Under the pieces are notes generated by a model. The model saw only the letters and a program-made list of their open reading frames with translations. It ran no database searches and was not told where the DNA came from. Positions 17,939 through 26,578 of a stretch of 64,000 bases of DNA are shown here, in pieces. Origin of the DNA: Spirosoma aureum (GTDB lineage Bacteria; Bacteroidota; Bacteroidia; Cytophagales; Spirosomataceae); NCBI RefSeq assembly GCF_011604685.1, contig NZ_CP050063.1, positions 1,200,501-1,264,500 on the forward strand. Reading direction: 5' to 3'. The position numbers and the translations under genes are program-made. Each line of letters opens with the position of its first letter. The stretch's first letter is position 1.

Positions 17939-19615
17939 ATGAAAATCTCATTATTCTTTACTTTAATGTTAGTCACTTTATTTTGTCAAGGGCAGAAAAA
18001 AACTACTAATTTACCCAGAGAATCTACTGAGATCAGTAAAGAGTCTCTTTCTCCAAAACCTGACGGTTATTGGTATATAAAAACGAAAGCAGGTAAAGAA
18101 GTGCCCTTGAAAATAGACCCCAAGGCAAATAACTTAACTACGTATCAGAGTATTGCAAAACTTAGAGAATCTATTTTAACCAATGCTTCAGCACCTGCAA
18201 CCGTAAATATAACCGACAGTGGTAAACAAGGGATTTTCATACTAGATACTAATGATATTACTACGCCTGATAATACAGGTACTGTACTAGTGACGCGTTC
18301 AAAACTGCGTTACAAACGCGTAATAGAAGGTGCTATATCAGTAAGATGGTTTGGAGCTAAAGGAGATGGTTCTAATACGGATGATTCACCAGCAATTCAA
18401 GCGGCTATTAATTTTGCTACAGAACTTCAGGATCCAGCAAAGGATGGCGCCTTTAGCTCTAAATGGAAAGGTAGAGATCTGACGGTTTATCTACCACTTG
18501 GTACTTATAAAATAAACCATACTATTCATATTTCTGGTACAATAAAGCTTCAAGGCAGTGCCGGTGGGGCTTATGCTGGAACACAATTGATACAAGGTGT
18601 AACGGGAATTTCAATGATTAGCCTTGATGCTGGAAGCGATAAAGTATCTAATGCAACTGTCATTGAGGATATTATTTTTAAATCAGGTTCTGCAAAACAA
18701 AGTCCGACAGTCTCACAAATTATTATTGGTACGGGAAATGGCAATTCTAATTACATTCGAAACTGTTGGTTTCAAACACCAGAAAATTTGGCTATTTGGA
18801 TTACAAAAGGTGGAGACATTCAAATATCAGGCTGCACCTTTGATGTAGTGCCATTTCAAGCGATAGCAATTGGAAAAACAAGCCAGCCGCCCGTTGTAGA
18901 TGTAAGTATTATGAACAATACATTTTTTGAGGTTTCACTTGATATTATCCGTCTTTATAGTGGTAAAGGAATAACTGTATCGAACAATAGGGTATCAAAT
19001 AGTATCAATTCAAACCATTCAACTACGTTCATAAACGGCTACGGCGCAGATATAATTACATCCTTATCTGTAACAGGTAATGAATATACAAATGTTCGTA
19101 ATTTTGCAAATTTGCCTATTCATTTGTTCGGATGCAGTATCAGTAGTAACGCTGGATATAATACAGATGGATATTTTATAAAGGCAAACCAACCCGGAGT
19201 AATTTATGGAGTTTCAATAATTGGGAATAGCATTTATTCAAGTGCTGCGAATAAGAATAATAAGTTAATAGATATTGCAAACAGTTCTGGGCTACAAGGT
19301 TCTGCTATTGTTGGTAATTCATTTTATAGTATAAATGTGACGCAATTAAATGCAATATCGATGCCCAGTGAAAACAATCTTAATAATGAAATTGCTCACA
19401 ATACGTTTACGAATATTGCATCGCCCTATGCTGTTAATGCGCCAGAAAAAAATGGTATAATCAATATTAAATCGTTCGTTTCAATTGAAGACAAGACTCC
19501 TGTTGCAGGAGATTTACTTTATTACGATGGTACAAAATGGACTCGTATACCAAAGGGCACTAATGGGCAAATACTTAAAATGGTTTCTGGAGTTCCAGCT
19601 TGGTCTATTCCATAA
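17939..19615 (+). CDS. Secreted pectate-lyase-superfamily right-handed beta-helix protein
   Basis: An export signal (ISLFFTLMLVTLFCQGQ) opens a 558-residue protein. After about 110 residues comes the Pectate_lyase_3 opening VRWFGAKGDGSNTDDSPAIQ, then VYLPLGTYKINHTI, and many short beta-helix rungs rich in Asn and Gly. The last 45 residues (GDLLYYDGTKWTRIPKGTNG...) look like the small C-terminal module of Bacteroidota and phage-tail-like surface proteins. It may be a lyase, epimerase or hydrolase acting on the local polysaccharide, or a structural surface protein; no catalytic residues can be assigned. It stands alone after the polymerase gene, before a 0.6-kb gene-free stretch. Confidence 0.82.
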   Translation: MKISLFFTLMLVTLFCQGQKKTTNLPRESTEISKESLSPKPDGYWYIKTKAGKEVPLKIDPKANNLTTYQSIAKLRESILTNASAPATVNITDSGKQGIFILDTNDITTPDNTGTVLVTRSKLRYKRVIEGAISVRWFGAKGDGSNTDDSPAIQAAINFATELQDPAKDGAFSSKWKGRDLTVYLPLGTYKINHTIHISGTIKLQGSAGGAYAGTQLIQGVTGISMISLDAGSDKVSNATVIEDIIFKSGSAKQSPTVSQIIIGTGNGNSNYIRNCWFQTPENLAIWITKGGDIQISGCTFDVVPFQAIAIGKTSQPPVVDVSIMNNTFFEVSLDIIRLYSGKGITVSNNRVSNSINSNHSTTFINGYGADIITSLSVTGNEYTNVRNFANLPIHLFGCSISSNAGYNTDGYFIKANQPGVIYGVSIIGNSIYSSAANKNNKLIDIANSSGLQGSAIVGNSFYSINVTQLNAISMPSENNLNNEIAHNTFTNIASPYAVNAPEKNGIINIKSFVSIEDKTPVAGDLLYYDGTKWTRIPKGTNGQILKMVSGVPAWSIP

Positions 19616-20199
19616 AACTAATTCCAATTGGCGAGCCAGCCATTATTGGATTGAGCAATGAAATAGGATTGAGGGGAATGGTTACCAGTCCAAAATTAAA
19701 CGTAAATTCTACATTCGGTTGCTTATACCCACCTTATTTGCGTACCAGACGATGTTATTGCTAAAAAATAAGGCCTAGCCCTAGCCGACCAAATACCATC
19801 ACACATTAAAAGCTAATAACGCAATAAGGCTTGTCCTGCTTGCCCAACAATCACTGGCGGCTACTACAAGGAGCCCAAAAATGAGCTGACAGTGGCTGTA
19901 AGTAACTGGTCGATTCATCAATATACATTATCACTCATTTTTTAGTCTGGGCTTTATTTGAATTTGTGAAGCGTGAGATACCAAAGAATAATATTGACAA
20001 GCCATTAGTATGGTTTATAGTGTTTTAAGCCAGCTTTCTTTAACAACCAGGTCGCCCTATTAAATAAGGGTTACTCCTATAACAAACGGCTTCTTGATGA
20101 TGTAGTTCACATATTGTCCAGTCTAAACTGCTACCGGAAAACCATGTGCAACCGGACCTAAGCAGTACTAGAACCAATTGTAAAAGTTAAATAAGCAAT
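19616..20199. other. Gene-free stretch with possible gene remnant
   Basis: These 584 bases lie between the beta-helix gene and the insertion sequence. No intact gene is visible. A short open stretch at about 19823-19945 reads like protein (for example GGYYKEPKNELTVAVSNW) but is closed by stops on both sides, so it may be the scar of an older gene. Nothing else was recognised. Confidence 0.4.
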
Positions 20200-20202
20200 T
20201 AA

Positions 20203-20220
20203 GAACGTGTTGGGGAATTA
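20203..20220 (+). repeat. Left terminal inverted repeat of the IS
   Basis: GAACGTGTTGGGGAATTA, preceded by the target copy TAA. It pairs with the right end at 16 of 18 positions. Confidence 0.9.
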
Positions 20221-20235
20221 TCTTTGGCAGTGAAG

Positions 20236-21015
20236 TTAGATTCGCTGAAGCATCAGTTGAATATTAGCTAAGTACAACCAGCTCACCGAAGATAATAGCG
20301 TATACTCGTAATCTTTGACGATACGACGGAAGTAATTGGTCCAAGCAATACTGCCGCGCCGGCGGACCGGTTCGACGACCCAGCGCTTGGCCACGGGCAC
20401 AAAACCTTGGACCGATTCGGGCCGAGATGCCTTCTCAAAATTAATGCTCCAATCGGCTAGTGCTTTAGCAAAAACGCCATTATAGGACTGGTCGCCATAG
20501 ATTTTCTCTAAACGTTCACCGGCTCGCCAAAGGATATCACCAATCAACGAAACCGCAACGGGGCCATCGGCTTGATTAGCGGCATGAACAGCCGCTACCC
20601 AGAGTCGGCCTTGGGTATCAACCACGAACTGGCGCTTACGGCCGTTGACGTGTTTATTGGTGGCATCAGTACCACGGTGTTCGCAGATCATTGGATTTAA
20701 CTTAACGCTTTGTGAATCAACACATAAAACGGAAGGGTGAGCTTGTTTCATGACGCGTTTACGATCCAGTTGATTAAGGGCTACATTAATTCGCTCGAAG
20801 GTGCCGTCTTGCTTCCACTGATCAAAATAATAGTAGACAGTTTGCCAGTTTGGCCACTCTTCAGGCAGATTACGCCATTCGCAACCGGTTCGCAGAAGCC
20901 ATAAAATGATGTTCACCATTTGGCGTAGATCGTGTTTTCGCTTGCGTTTAAGCTTGAAAAAAGGTGAAATTGCGGCCCATTGGGGGTCGGTCAGTTTTGA
21001 GAACTGTTTGGTCAT
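20236..21015 (-). CDS. IS5-family transposase (DDE type)
   Basis: A single-frame 259-residue transposase that cuts and joins the ends of its own element. The N-terminal helical domain has LTDPQWAAISPFF and LLRTGCEWRNLPEEWP. The catalytic acidic residues are Asp100 in LCVDSQSVK, Asp175 in YGDQSYNG and Glu215 in WVVEPVRRRG, followed by the typical FRRIVKDYEYT. The stretch just after Glu215 appears about five residues longer than the usual VVERxFAW form, which could be subgroup variation or could affect activity. The frame is open and full-length, so the copy is probably functional. It covers nearly the whole element. Confidence 0.93.
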   Translation of the reverse strand: MTKQFSKLTDPQWAAISPFFKLKRKRKHDLRQMVNIILWLLRTGCEWRNLPEEWPNWQTVYYYFDQWKQDGTFERINVALNQLDRKRVMKQAHPSVLCVDSQSVKLNPMICEHRGTDATNKHVNGRKRQFVVDTQGRLWVAAVHAANQADGPVAVSLIGDILWRAGERLEKIYGDQSYNGVFAKALADWSINFEKASRPESVQGFVPVAKRWVVEPVRRRGSIAWTNYFRRIVKDYEYTLLSSVSWLYLANIQLMLQRI

Positions 21016-21064
21016 GACTTTGTCGTTTGGCGACTACAAAGTTGGCACGACTCTCAACCTTTCT

Positions 21065-21082
21065 TAATTCCCAAACACATTC
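21065..21082 (-). repeat. Right terminal inverted repeat of the IS
   Basis: Read on the minus strand it is GAATGTGTTTGGGAATTA. The target copy TAA follows at 21083-21085. Confidence 0.9.
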
Positions 21083-21085
21083 TAA

Positions 21086-21698
21086 GTATATAGGGATTCA
21101 GCTTCTCTAAATTAGCCCTGACTTTAAGAAGATACTTTTCAAGGTTAGACAAGCCCACCCCACTTTGAGTAGCAGATACTGAACAATTTATGGTTGTTAC
21201 ATTACATGAACTTTCAATACAGCATAAGAGCAGGAGTTCATGAACGGGAAGTTTATACCTATTACGGACAAAGAAATGATTTTAACAACCTCGCTCACGA
21301 ATTAATCAGTGCTAACTTAATGCAAGAGTAAGTGAACTATGACGTAGCTGTTGGGATAATAAATAAGGAATGAAAGCTCTAGGCTCGGTACGATTATGCT
21401 CCATAAACGATAGATTTGATTATATAAGCTAAAACACAAAGTATACAAGGGTCTGGATTTTCGAGAATTTAACTATACATGTATAAATATTAATTTGTGC
21501 ATGTATAGTTAAATTCTCGAAATGTTCTTAGAAAAAAAGCTAATTTTACGAAGGATTTGGAATAGAGTAAAAAGGCAAAGATTATTCCAGGCTTAAACAA
21601 AATACTTAATACGCGTGGCCATTTTAAAACAAATCGGCCAAAATTGATGCCTTATTTAATTTAAATGAAAGCCGGTTTAAACGCAATAGGAAAACAAA
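21086..21698. other. Gene-free stretch upstream of the O-acetylation genes
   Basis: These 613 AT-rich bases contain no convincing gene. The one clear structure is the long perfect inverted repeat at 21459-21522. The rest may be debris of earlier insertions plus the promoter of the MBOAT gene, for which no consensus box was found. Confidence 0.45.
21459..21522. repeat. Perfect 23-bp inverted repeat with 18-nt spacer
   Basis: Arms at 21459-21481 and 21500-21522 are exact reverse complements. Each contains TATACATG/CATGTATA, itself partly palindromic. No T tract follows and no gene ends nearby, so it is not an obvious terminator. It could be an operator, the scar of a small mobile element, or the terminator of a lost gene. 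Confidence 0.75.
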
Positions 21699-23153
21699 AT
21701 GCTATTTAATTCATTACATTTTGCTGTATTTTTTATTATAATAACTGTAACATACTACTTATTACCATACCGTTTTAGGTGGATATTGTTATTGTCTGGT
21801 AGTTGCTATTTCTATATGGCATTTGTTCCAGTTTATATTTTGATATTAGGATTTACAATTGTTATTGATTTTTTTGCTGGTATTTATATTGAGAGAACAA
21901 AAGGTCCTTTAAGAAAAATATTTCTTATTGCGAGCTTGATAGCAAACATTAGTGTACTGGCTATATTTAAGTATTACAATTTTTTAAATGACAATCTGAA
22001 TGAACTTTTAGGCAATTTAGGGCATGCTACTCCTTTCCCGATGCTAAAAATACTTTTACCAATAGGTTTATCTTTTCACACATTTCAAGCTATGAGTTAT
22101 ACAATTGAAGTGTACAGAAAGAATCAAGTTGCAGAAAAACACTTTGGTATTTATGCATTATACGTAATGTTTTATCCACAATTAGTTGCTGGACCAATTG
22201 AGAGACCACAAAATGTTTTACACCAATTTTATGAAAAACATAGTTTCAATAATAAAAATATAACTGATGGTTTAAAGCTGATAGCTTGGGGTCTTTTTAA
22301 AAAAGTAGTTATTGCGGATAGATTAAGTGTAATTGTCAATACAGTTTACAATAACCCCAAACAATTTGAGGGTGCTCCACTCATTTTTGCGACTGTTCTA
22401 TTCGCTTTTCAAATTTATTGCGATTTCTCAGGTTACTCTGATATTGCTCTGGGGACAGCTAGAACAATAGGATTTCGATTAATGACAAATTTTAATACTC
22501 CTTACTTTTCTAAATCGATTTCGGAATTTTGGAAAAGATGGCATATCTCATTATCGACGTGGTTTCGTGATTACCTTTATATACCATTAGGCGGCAATAG
22601 GGTATCAAAATTTCGTTGGTATTTAAATCTGTTTATTACATTTTTAATTAGTGGCTTATGGCATGGCGCCAATTGGACCTACGTAATTTGGGGTAGTTTA
22701 AATGGAATTTATTTGATTGTAGAGAATTCTACAGACTCGGTACGTATCAAATTTTATAATTTTATTGGATTACATAACAAAAAATTATTAATCTCGAAAT
22801 TAAGTCTTTGTAGCACCTTTATGCTAACTTGCTTCGCATGGATTTTTTTTAGAGCAAAAGATTTGCATGATGCCTATTATATTATTTCAAATTTGACAAC
22901 AAATTTTGTGCCCAGTATTAATAATCTGAAACCAGGTATTTTAGGGTCTACATTATATGATTATTTAATTGGTTTCTTGGCACTTTCTGTACTACTACTA
23001 GTTGAAAAAATACAAATGCAGATTTCTATAAACAAATGGTTAAATCATCAGCCGATGATGATGCGTACATTAATCTATTGCGCTTTAATTATGTGTATTT
23101 TATTGTTTGGCATGTTTGATTTGGAAGAACAGTTTATATATTTTCAATTCTAA
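21699..23153 (+). CDS. MBOAT-family O-acyltransferase (AlgI-like)
   Basis: A multi-spanning membrane O-acyltransferase, 484 residues, of the type that passes acetyl groups across the inner membrane to decorate exopolysaccharide (as AlgI does in alginate acetylation). Family motifs are present: YPQLVAGPIERP (about 159-170), the long SISEFWKRWHISLSTWFRDY (about 273-292), YIPLGGNR, and the active-site His322 in SGLWHGANWT. It overlaps the next gene by one base (TAATG), implying translational coupling with the periplasmic partner. Its position in the polysaccharide locus suggests acetylation of the polymer made here. Confidence 0.93.
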   Translation: MLFNSLHFAVFFIIITVTYYLLPYRFRWILLLSGSCYFYMAFVPVYILILGFTIVIDFFAGIYIERTKGPLRKIFLIASLIANISVLAIFKYYNFLNDNLNELLGNLGHATPFPMLKILLPIGLSFHTFQAMSYTIEVYRKNQVAEKHFGIYALYVMFYPQLVAGPIERPQNVLHQFYEKHSFNNKNITDGLKLIAWGLFKKVVIADRLSVIVNTVYNNPKQFEGAPLIFATVLFAFQIYCDFSGYSDIALGTARTIGFRLMTNFNTPYFSKSISEFWKRWHISLSTWFRDYLYIPLGGNRVSKFRWYLNLFITFLISGLWHGANWTYVIWGSLNGIYLIVENSTDSVRIKFYNFIGLHNKKLLISKLSLCSTFMLTCFAWIFFRAKDLHDAYYIISNLTTNFVPSINNLKPGILGSTLYDYLIGFLALSVLLLVEKIQMQISINKWLNHQPMMMRTLIYCALIMCILLFGMFDLEEQFIYFQF

Positions 23154-24091
23154 TGAACAAACTCATTGAACTTGCCAAAAGATTGCTGATCATAATTATT
23201 TATTGTGTAGGCACTATCTGGATAATAATTGCTGTATTAGCTTATTATTCACGAAACTCATCAAGTTATGTTGCGGCCTCGCTGGATAAAGAATACAGAT
23301 TGCGAAAAGTTAAATCTCCGAGACTTATTTTTGTGGGTGGATCAAATTTGGCGCTAGGTTTAAATAGCCCACTTTTAAGTCGAAAAACAGGCTATAATGT
23401 TGTTAATATGGGACTTCATGCTGGTTTGGGGCTCGACTTTATACTTAATGAAGCTAAGAACTGCATAAGACCTGGAGATATAGTAGTTTTATCAATTGAG
23501 CATTTTTTGGCGGGTGGTAATAAGAAACTATTAGCACAATTAATATCTATTAATCCAAATAGCGAGGAGTTTTTAGATTTGGATATTTTGGATCAAATAA
23601 GACTCTTTGTTTCAAAATTACAATTATGTATCAGTAGCACTTTTTATAAACTTATTGGTCGAGACAAAGACCCACATTATTATCGTGAAGCTTTTAATTT
23701 TGAAGGAGACTTAATTATTCCATATAATGAGCCTAAACCAAACTTAGTTGGTGGGAGTGTAAAGTTTGCTAATATTGATTATTCAAACGAAATAAACTCA
23801 ATTAACTCTTTTATAAAAATTTGTAATAAAAAAGGAGCGCGTACGTTTTTTATATTCCCTGCTTACCAGCAATCAGCATATAAAAAAAATATACATACAT
23901 TACAAAATTTAGAACTTCAATATAGAAAATATTTAAGATGCCCGATTTTGGGTAGTGTGGTGACTTCAGTTATTCAAGATAAATATTTTTATGATACCGT
24001 CTATCATTTAGATAGTATAGGAATTCAGAATCGTACTTATTCTGTGTTCAATATGCTAAATAAAGAAAAAGTATTGCCGAAATCCCAATAG
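23153..24091 (+). CDS. AlgJ/DltD-like SGNH-type partner of the MBOAT acyltransferase
   Basis: One N-terminal membrane anchor (LLIIIIYCVGTIWIIIAVLAYY) is followed by an extracytoplasmic domain. The motif FVGGSNLALGLNS has the Ser in a GGSN setting like the nucleophile of SGNH-fold acyl transferases, and YDTVYHLDSIGIQNRT near the C-terminus resembles their Asp-His pair. Such proteins usually take the acyl group from the MBOAT protein and transfer it to the polymer in the periplasm. The ATG overlaps the MBOAT stop codon. I do not recognise a specific named family, so the role is inferred from motif and pairing. Confidence 0.72.
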   Translation: MNKLIELAKRLLIIIIYCVGTIWIIIAVLAYYSRNSSSYVAASLDKEYRLRKVKSPRLIFVGGSNLALGLNSPLLSRKTGYNVVNMGLHAGLGLDFILNEAKNCIRPGDIVVLSIEHFLAGGNKKLLAQLISINPNSEEFLDLDILDQIRLFVSKLQLCISSTFYKLIGRDKDPHYYREAFNFEGDLIIPYNEPKPNLVGGSVKFANIDYSNEINSINSFIKICNKKGARTFFIFPAYQQSAYKKNIHTLQNLELQYRKYLRCPILGSVVTSVIQDKYFYDTVYHLDSIGIQNRTYSVFNMLNKEKVLPKSQ

Positions 24092-24122
24092 AGTAATAAG
24101 TATAATAAGGATCAAATGATTA

Positions 24123-24905
24123 TTACAGTTTATCTATAAATCCGTACTTAACAAATTGCATTTTAACAAAAAGCTTTATCTTATTATTATAGATAAAAAT
24201 TGGAGCAATTAAAGGAGATATTATCCCATTTTTAACTTTAGCTCTATATGTTTCATCGATTGCTTTAAATAATAATGTAGTACTTACGCCACCATGCCGC
24301 ATCATCACAGTACTAACTGGTAAATATGCTGCATTTAATGAATTTTTAGGACGCAATAAAAATTCATAATCTCCAGATATTTTGAAAGTATCATCAAAGA
24401 AGCCATATTTGTTAAATAAGGCTCTAGAATGAAAACAACCCACATGCCAAGTAATCATTTTATGTTTAAACAGATCCCATTCCCATTCTTTGCCAACAGT
24501 TTCTAGCCTTATTAAATTATTATCAACAAGATCAATTTTTGACGAAATAAACTCCAGGCGATCTTTATTTATATGAGTAGCAATGTAGCTAACGTAAGAT
24601 TTCAATGCATGCGGATAATATAAATCATCTGAGCCTAAAAAAGCAATCCAAGTTCCAGTTGAGGCTTTAAGCCCTTTATTCCAGGCGTCATAAATACCAT
24701 TATCTTTTTCACTAATTGTATAGAAAATATGCTCTCTGTAAAGGTTAATAATATCGTTTGTATTATCAGTTGAACCCGCATCAATCACAATTATTTCATA
24801 ATTTTCGTATTCTTGGTCGATTATACTCTTAATAGCACCCTCTAAGTATTTAGCGCCATTGTAAACAGCAATAATAATACTAATTAAGGGGTTATATGAG
24901 TCCAT
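24123..24905 (-). CDS. Glycosyltransferase family 2 (GT-A) protein
   Basis: The opening NPLISIIIAVYNGAKYLEGAI and IVIDAGSTDNTNDII define the GT2 nucleotide-binding half, and FLGSDDLYYPHAL supplies the DxD-like metal site. Length 260 residues. It is the only minus-strand gene in a run of plus-strand sugar genes, converging on the AlgJ-like gene with a 31-base gap, which suggests local rearrangement or separate acquisition. It is similar in layout to the next glycosyltransferase, with which it shares a divergent 170-base AT-rich promoter region. Specificity unknown. Confidence 0.9.
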   Translation of the reverse strand: MDSYNPLISIIIAVYNGAKYLEGAIKSIIDQEYENYEIIVIDAGSTDNTNDIINLYREHIFYTISEKDNGIYDAWNKGLKASTGTWIAFLGSDDLYYPHALKSYVSYIATHINKDRLEFISSKIDLVDNNLIRLETVGKEWEWDLFKHKMITWHVGCFHSRALFNKYGFFDDTFKISGDYEFLLRPKNSLNAAYLPVSTVMMRHGGVSTTLLFKAIDETYRAKVKNGIISPLIAPIFIYNNKIKLFVKMQFVKYGFIDKL

Positions 24906-25075
24906 ATAGAGTTATTTATTTTCTTAAGTGGTTGATTATCTTTGTTTTATGTAATTTTCGTAACCACTTAAATTCATTTTAACGATGCGCCAATAAAAAC
25001 ATTTGTTAGCAGTAGAATACAAATATAAAAAAAAATGTTTACTTTTATTATAGTAGTAATTCTGATATAATTAAA

Positions 25076-25810
25076 ATGGACAGGATAATGCCTTCTCCAC
25101 CCTTTTCAATCATTACTGTTAGTTACAATGCTATTAAAACCTTAGAACAAACAATAAAAAGTGTTTTATTGCAAGATAGAACACTTTTTGAATACATAAT
25201 AATTGATGGTAGAAGTAATGATGGGACAGTAGATTACATAAAAAAATATGAGAAAGATATTAAATATTGGATAAGTGAGCAAGATAAAGGTATTTATGAT
25301 GCTATGAATAAAGGTATAGAAAAAGCTGAAGGTAGATGGATACTATTTTTAGGAGCTGATGATCGACTAGAGCCCAACATACTTAATGAAGTTAACAAAT
25401 ATTTAGATGACTCAATGGATTTAATATTTGGTAACGTTATATTTACGAATGGTAAAAAATATAACTCGACTTTTAATGTCAAAACCTTATTGAATAATAC
25501 TGTACACCATCAAGGGGCATTTTACAATAGAAAAATTTTTGAAACATTTAGATATGATATTTCTATTAAAATTATGGCTGACTATGAACTTAATCTATTA
25601 ATATATTTGGCTCGGATGAGGAGGAAAAAATTAGATATTGTGGTATCAGAATGCAATTTACATGGTCTTAGTTCGGAGGTCGATAATACACTTCAAGAAT
25701 TGGATTTAATTCATGATAAATATTATAATTTTATTTTGAAACTTGTTGTTTCTAATGCAATTAAAATTAAATATTTTTTACATTATAAACTACTAAATAT
25801 TTTTTCTTAA
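25076..25810 (+). CDS. Glycosyltransferase family 2 (GT-A) protein
   Basis: GT2 features are PFSIITVSYNAIKTLEQTI at the N-terminus, IIIDGRSNDGTVDYI, the EQDKGIYDAMNKGIEKAEG segment and the metal-binding ADD in FLGADDRLEP. This subgroup (colanic-acid WcaE-like) often shows GIYDAMNKG. Length 244 residues. The annotated start at 25076 gives a short MDRIM leader; the ATG at M5 is equally possible. It begins a run of three co-directional GT2 genes. It probably builds the lipid-linked repeat unit. Confidence 0.9.
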   Translation: MDRIMPSPPFSIITVSYNAIKTLEQTIKSVLLQDRTLFEYIIIDGRSNDGTVDYIKKYEKDIKYWISEQDKGIYDAMNKGIEKAEGRWILFLGADDRLEPNILNEVNKYLDDSMDLIFGNVIFTNGKKYNSTFNVKTLLNNTVHHQGAFYNRKIFETFRYDISIKIMADYELNLLIYLARMRRKKLDIVVSECNLHGLSSEVDNTLQELDLIHDKYYNFILKLVVSNAIKIKYFLHYKLLNIFS

Positions 25811-25854
25811 GTTAACTTTAACTCTTTAATTGTTGAAGAAAATATTAATGGTTT

Positions 25855-26556
25855 ATGATAAGTATCTGTTTAGCAACCTATAATGGAGCTAAGTATATTG
25901 TTCGACAAATTGAGTCAATTTTGCCACAACTGTTAGATGAAGACGAAATAATTATTTCGGACGATAACTCAACCGATAATACTCTTCAATTAATAAGTTC
26001 GATTCAAGATTCTAGAATTAAACTTATTAAGAATATGAAAGGTAAAGGGCCAATAGCAAATTTTGAAAGTGCATTGAATAACGCTAATGGCGACTTTATA
26101 TTTTTGTGCGATCAGGATGATGTGTGGTTTGTCAATAAAATTGAAGTAATGAAAAACGAACTTAAAAAGTACGATTTAGTATTAAGTGATTGTGAGGTAG
26201 TAAATGAAAATTTAGAAGTACTAATTCCTTCTTTTTTTTATTTCAGAAATAGTAGGGCTGGCTTTTTTTATAATATATATAAAAATTCTTATATGGGATG
26301 CTGTATGGCGTTTAGGCGTGATGTATTGAAGTATGCATTACCATTTCCTAAATCTATACATATGCACGACTGGTGGATTGGTTTACTTGTTGAACTACGA
26401 GGCAGCGTTGGATTTATTGATCGACCTTTAATGAAGTATGTTAGGCATGGCAATAATGCTTCTCCTACTGGAGAAGCTTCGCAGTATAGTTTTATTGTTC
26501 GAACATTCAATCGCTTACTTTTGCTTGTCAATTTATTGGTAAGATGGTTTAAATAA
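25855..26556 (+). CDS. Glycosyltransferase family 2 (GT-A) protein
   Basis: ISICLATYNGAKYIVRQIES opens the protein, followed by IISDDNSTDNTLQLI and the metal site FLCDQDDVWF. A MHDWWIGLL segment in the C-terminal half resembles the rhamnosyltransferase-type HDWW/W motif. Length 233 residues, slightly short but complete. It follows the previous GT gene by 44 bases and precedes the next by 22, so the three are probably co-transcribed. The DNA is strongly AT-rich like its neighbours. Donor unknown, possibly a deoxysugar. Confidence 0.9.
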   Translation: MISICLATYNGAKYIVRQIESILPQLLDEDEIIISDDNSTDNTLQLISSIQDSRIKLIKNMKGKGPIANFESALNNANGDFIFLCDQDDVWFVNKIEVMKNELKKYDLVLSDCEVVNENLEVLIPSFFYFRNSRAGFFYNIYKNSYMGCCMAFRRDVLKYALPFPKSIHMHDWWIGLLVELRGSVGFIDRPLMKYVRHGNNASPTGEASQYSFIVRTFNRLLLLVNLLVRWFK

Positions 26557-26578
26557 ATTTTATTCTTGTCTTTTTAAC

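Larger units (their letters stand above)
20203..21082 (-). mobile_element. IS5-family insertion sequence (IS1031-like group), 880 bp
   Basis: The element is bounded by 18-bp terminal inverted repeats (20203-20220 and 21065-21082) that match at 16 of 18 positions, each flanked directly by TAA (20200-20202 and 21083-21085). A 3-bp TNA duplication and a length of 0.85-0.95 kb are typical of the IS1031 group of the IS5 family. It carries one transposase gene. The two copies of the target duplication are intact, so the insertion looks undisturbed. It sits in a gene-free stretch between the beta-helix and MBOAT genes and does not visibly break a gene. Confidence 0.93.
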
